From contig JAIELG010000037.1 of the NCBI GenBank assembly GCA_019753155.1, positions 1 to 46,851 of the forward strand: a stretch of 46,851 nt of DNA, given 5' to 3'. The position numbers and the translations under genes were made by a program. Position 1 is the stretch's first letter; every line of letters begins with the position of its first letter. The notes under the pieces were generated by a model. The model made no database searches. It was not told the origin of the DNA and saw only the letters and a program-made list of their open reading frames with translations. Shown here piece by piece: positions 45,736 to 46,851 of the stretch. This stretch comes from Burkholderiales bacterium (lineage in GTDB: Bacteria > Pseudomonadota > Gammaproteobacteria > Burkholderiales > JABEVD01).

Positions 45736-46038
45736 ATGACATTGACCAAGGCAGAATTAGCCGATCTTTTATTCGAAAAAGTAGGGCTCAACAAAAGGGA
45801 AGCAAAGGATCTGGTTGAATCGTTTTTCGAGGAAGTGAGACTTGCGCTTGAGAAGGGTGAAGAGGTAAAGCTTTCCGGATTCGGTAATTTCCAGTTGCGC
45901 GACAAACCGCAGCGTCCGGGAAGGAATCCGAAAACCGGGGAGGAAATTCCCATCACCGCCCGTCGCGTCGTTACATTCCACGCCAGCCAGAAGTTGAAGG
46001 CTCTGGTGGATGAGAGCAACCATGGAAACCACGGATAA
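45736..46038 (+). CDS. ihfA: Integration host factor alpha subunit
   Basis: 100-residue DNA-bending protein of the HU/IHF fold: [20 protein letters not shown], the arm region [20 protein letters not shown] and [17 protein letters not shown]. In relatives it assists sigma-54 promoters and site-specific recombination, which is relevant to the RpoN-type promoters in this window only if the same cell uses them. Overlaps the MerR gene start. Confidence 0.96.
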   Translation: MTLTKAELADLLFEKVGLNKREAKDLVESFFEEVRLALEKGEEVKLSGFGNFQLRDKPQRPGRNPKTGEEIPITARRVVTFHASQKLKALVDESNHGNHG

Positions 46039-46372
46039 CGCATCGCTTCCGCCTATTCCAGCCAAGCGCTATTTCACGATAGGCGAGGTGGGGGAACTTT
46101 GCAACGTCAAGCCGCATGTGCTGAGGTACTGGGAGCAGGAATTCACCCAGTTGAAACCTTTGAAGCGGCGCGGCAACAGGCGCTACTACCAGCACCATGA
46201 AGTGCTGCTCATCCGCCGCATCAGGGATCTTCTCTATGAGCAGGGATTCACGATCAACGGCGCCAGGCAGCGGCTCGAAACCGAGACCCTCATCAGCCAT
46301 GAGCCAGAGGAGTTCGATGCGGCTGAAATGAAGCGGGAAGTGAAAAAAATTATCAAACTCCTAGAGCGCTGA
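46022..46372 (+). CDS. MerR-family transcriptional regulator
   Basis: 116 residues. The winged HTH (about 17-85: [40 protein letters not shown]) is followed by a short coiled coil with no Cys-rich metal or effector domain, so its signal is unknown. It overlaps the 3' end of ihfA by 17 bases and is the gene that usually follows ihfA in betaproteobacteria. ATG 46010 is an upstream alternative. Confidence 0.9.
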   Translation: METTDNASLPPIPAKRYFTIGEVGELCNVKPHVLRYWEQEFTQLKPLKRRGNRRYYQHHEVLLIRRIRDLLYEQGFTINGARQRLETETLISHEPEEFDAAEMKREVKKIIKLLER

Positions 46373-46386
46373 GCGACTTTATTTGT

Positions 46387-46392
46387 TATAAT
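46387..46392 (+). promoter_or_regulatory. -10 box of tRNA-Pro
   Basis: A consensus TATAAT lies 10 bases before the tRNA 5' end. The -35 position (GAGCGC) is poor. Confidence 0.5.
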
Positions 46393-46402
46393 TCCGCCTC
46401 TT

Positions 46403-46480
<78 letters not shown>

Positions 46481-46486
46481 TAAAAC

Positions 46487-46517
46487 AACGGCTTATGAGT
46501 GATCTTAGGCCGTTTTC
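46487..46517 (+). terminator. Terminator of tRNA-Pro
   Basis: Inverted repeat AACGGC / GCCGTT, extended by TTA/TAG pairs, followed by TTTTCC, 8 bases past the tRNA. Confidence 0.6.
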
Positions 46518-46602
46518 CTGTAGGCTCTGTTGCCGGATCGAATTTTCCTCTGTAGTTCCGCTATGGATGCCTCTGCCGTGATGGGAGAGGCAATTACCGG
46601 GG

Positions 46603-46770
46603 TTATTCCACCATGGTGGCCTTCAGGCTTTCCATGAACGCGGTGACATCCGATTTTTCCCGGTCATGCACCTTGAATTTTTCCAGGGTGCCGCGCAAAT
46701 AGTTCATGAAGGTTCCCCAGTCATCCTCGCTGATTTTCATGCCCTTGTGGGCCATCACCATGTCCCTTCC
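46603..46770 (-). pseudogene. Truncated hemoglobin, C-terminal fragment
   Basis: The minus-strand frame reads GRDMVMAHKGMKISEDDWGT, then FMNYLRGTLEKFKVHDREKS, and ends ATMVE. This is the C-terminal third of a group 1 truncated hemoglobin, with the proximal haem His in MAHKGM. Family likeness stops abruptly just upstream of GRDM (46770), and the same frame meets TAA at 46791-46789. About 70 N-terminal residues, including the distal haem pocket, are absent, so the product cannot bind oxygen normally. Confidence 0.75.
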
Positions 46771-46778
46771 GCTGGGTA

Positions 46779-46800
46779 ATGTGCAAAATTATGTGCAAAA
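46779..46800. repeat. Direct repeat ATGTGCAAAA, two copies
   Basis: ATGTGCAAAA occurs at 46779-46788 and 46791-46800, separated by TT (12-base period). It lies directly at the broken end of the hemoglobin fragment and resembles short arm-type recombinase sites. The remaining 50 bases to the window end show nothing recognisable. Confidence 0.5.
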
Positions 46801-46851
46801 GCGCTGAGGGATAGCGTTAAGGTGGGAGGTCATGGTAAGAGGTTGATTGAC

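Overview
The window reads as a chromosomal segment of a betaproteobacterium, most like the Nitrosomonadales/Gallionellaceae group. I base this on the gene orders (thrS-infC-rpmI-rplT-pheS-pheT-ihfA-MerR-tRNA-Pro; rne divergent from rluC; the trpD2-like gene ahead of cysG), a PEP-CTERM protein, and a B12-dependent ribonucleotide reductase. This is inference from sequence alone; no search was run.

Bases 1-12950 (minus strand) form a guanidine-nitrogen island. Transcription appears to start at a sigma-54-type promoter near 12936-12953, with two NtrC-like sites upstream. It then passes a guanidine-I (ykkC) riboswitch and its intrinsic terminator. The genes that follow are two DUF1989 proteins (carboxyguanidine deiminase subunits, older name urea carboxylase-associated proteins), a biotin-dependent urea/guanidine carboxylase, allophanate hydrolase, a TIM-barrel protein of unknown role, and an EamA-type transporter. 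A second sigma-54-type promoter near 3841-3858 reads into the uptake operon: binding protein, TorF-type porin, ABC permease, and ABC ATPase (cut by the window edge). Together they could import guanidine, carboxylate it, deiminate carboxyguanidine to allophanate, and hydrolyse that to ammonia and CO2, under nitrogen control plus direct guanidine sensing. A degraded IS110-family fragment borders the island.

Bases 13400-20310 hold a trpD2-like/cysG/rluF operon, an EAL-CZB protein (c-di-GMP phosphodiesterase with a putative zinc sensor), a PEP-CTERM protein and a chemoreceptor. Bases 20430-22330 hold an unknown small protein, a decayed toxin-antitoxin patch (N-terminally truncated RelE-type toxin, intact NadS-type antitoxin, frameshifted HigA) and tRNA-Asn.

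Bases 22350-46480 are mostly housekeeping: aspartate aminotransferase, uvrB, a low-molecular-weight phosphatase, rne, rluC, a HAD phosphatase, sppA, a tetrapyrrole-methylase-fold methyltransferase, nrdJ, relA, tRNA-Val, thrS, infC (AUC start), rpmI, rplT, pheS, pheT, ihfA, a MerR-type regulator and tRNA-Pro. The standout is a 730-residue protein joining a cytoplasmic class III nucleotide cyclase domain to a periplasmic AsmA-like domain through one membrane segment. The last 370 bases hold the C-terminal third of a truncated hemoglobin gene ending abruptly beside short direct repeats, suggesting a recombination boundary next to tRNA-Pro.
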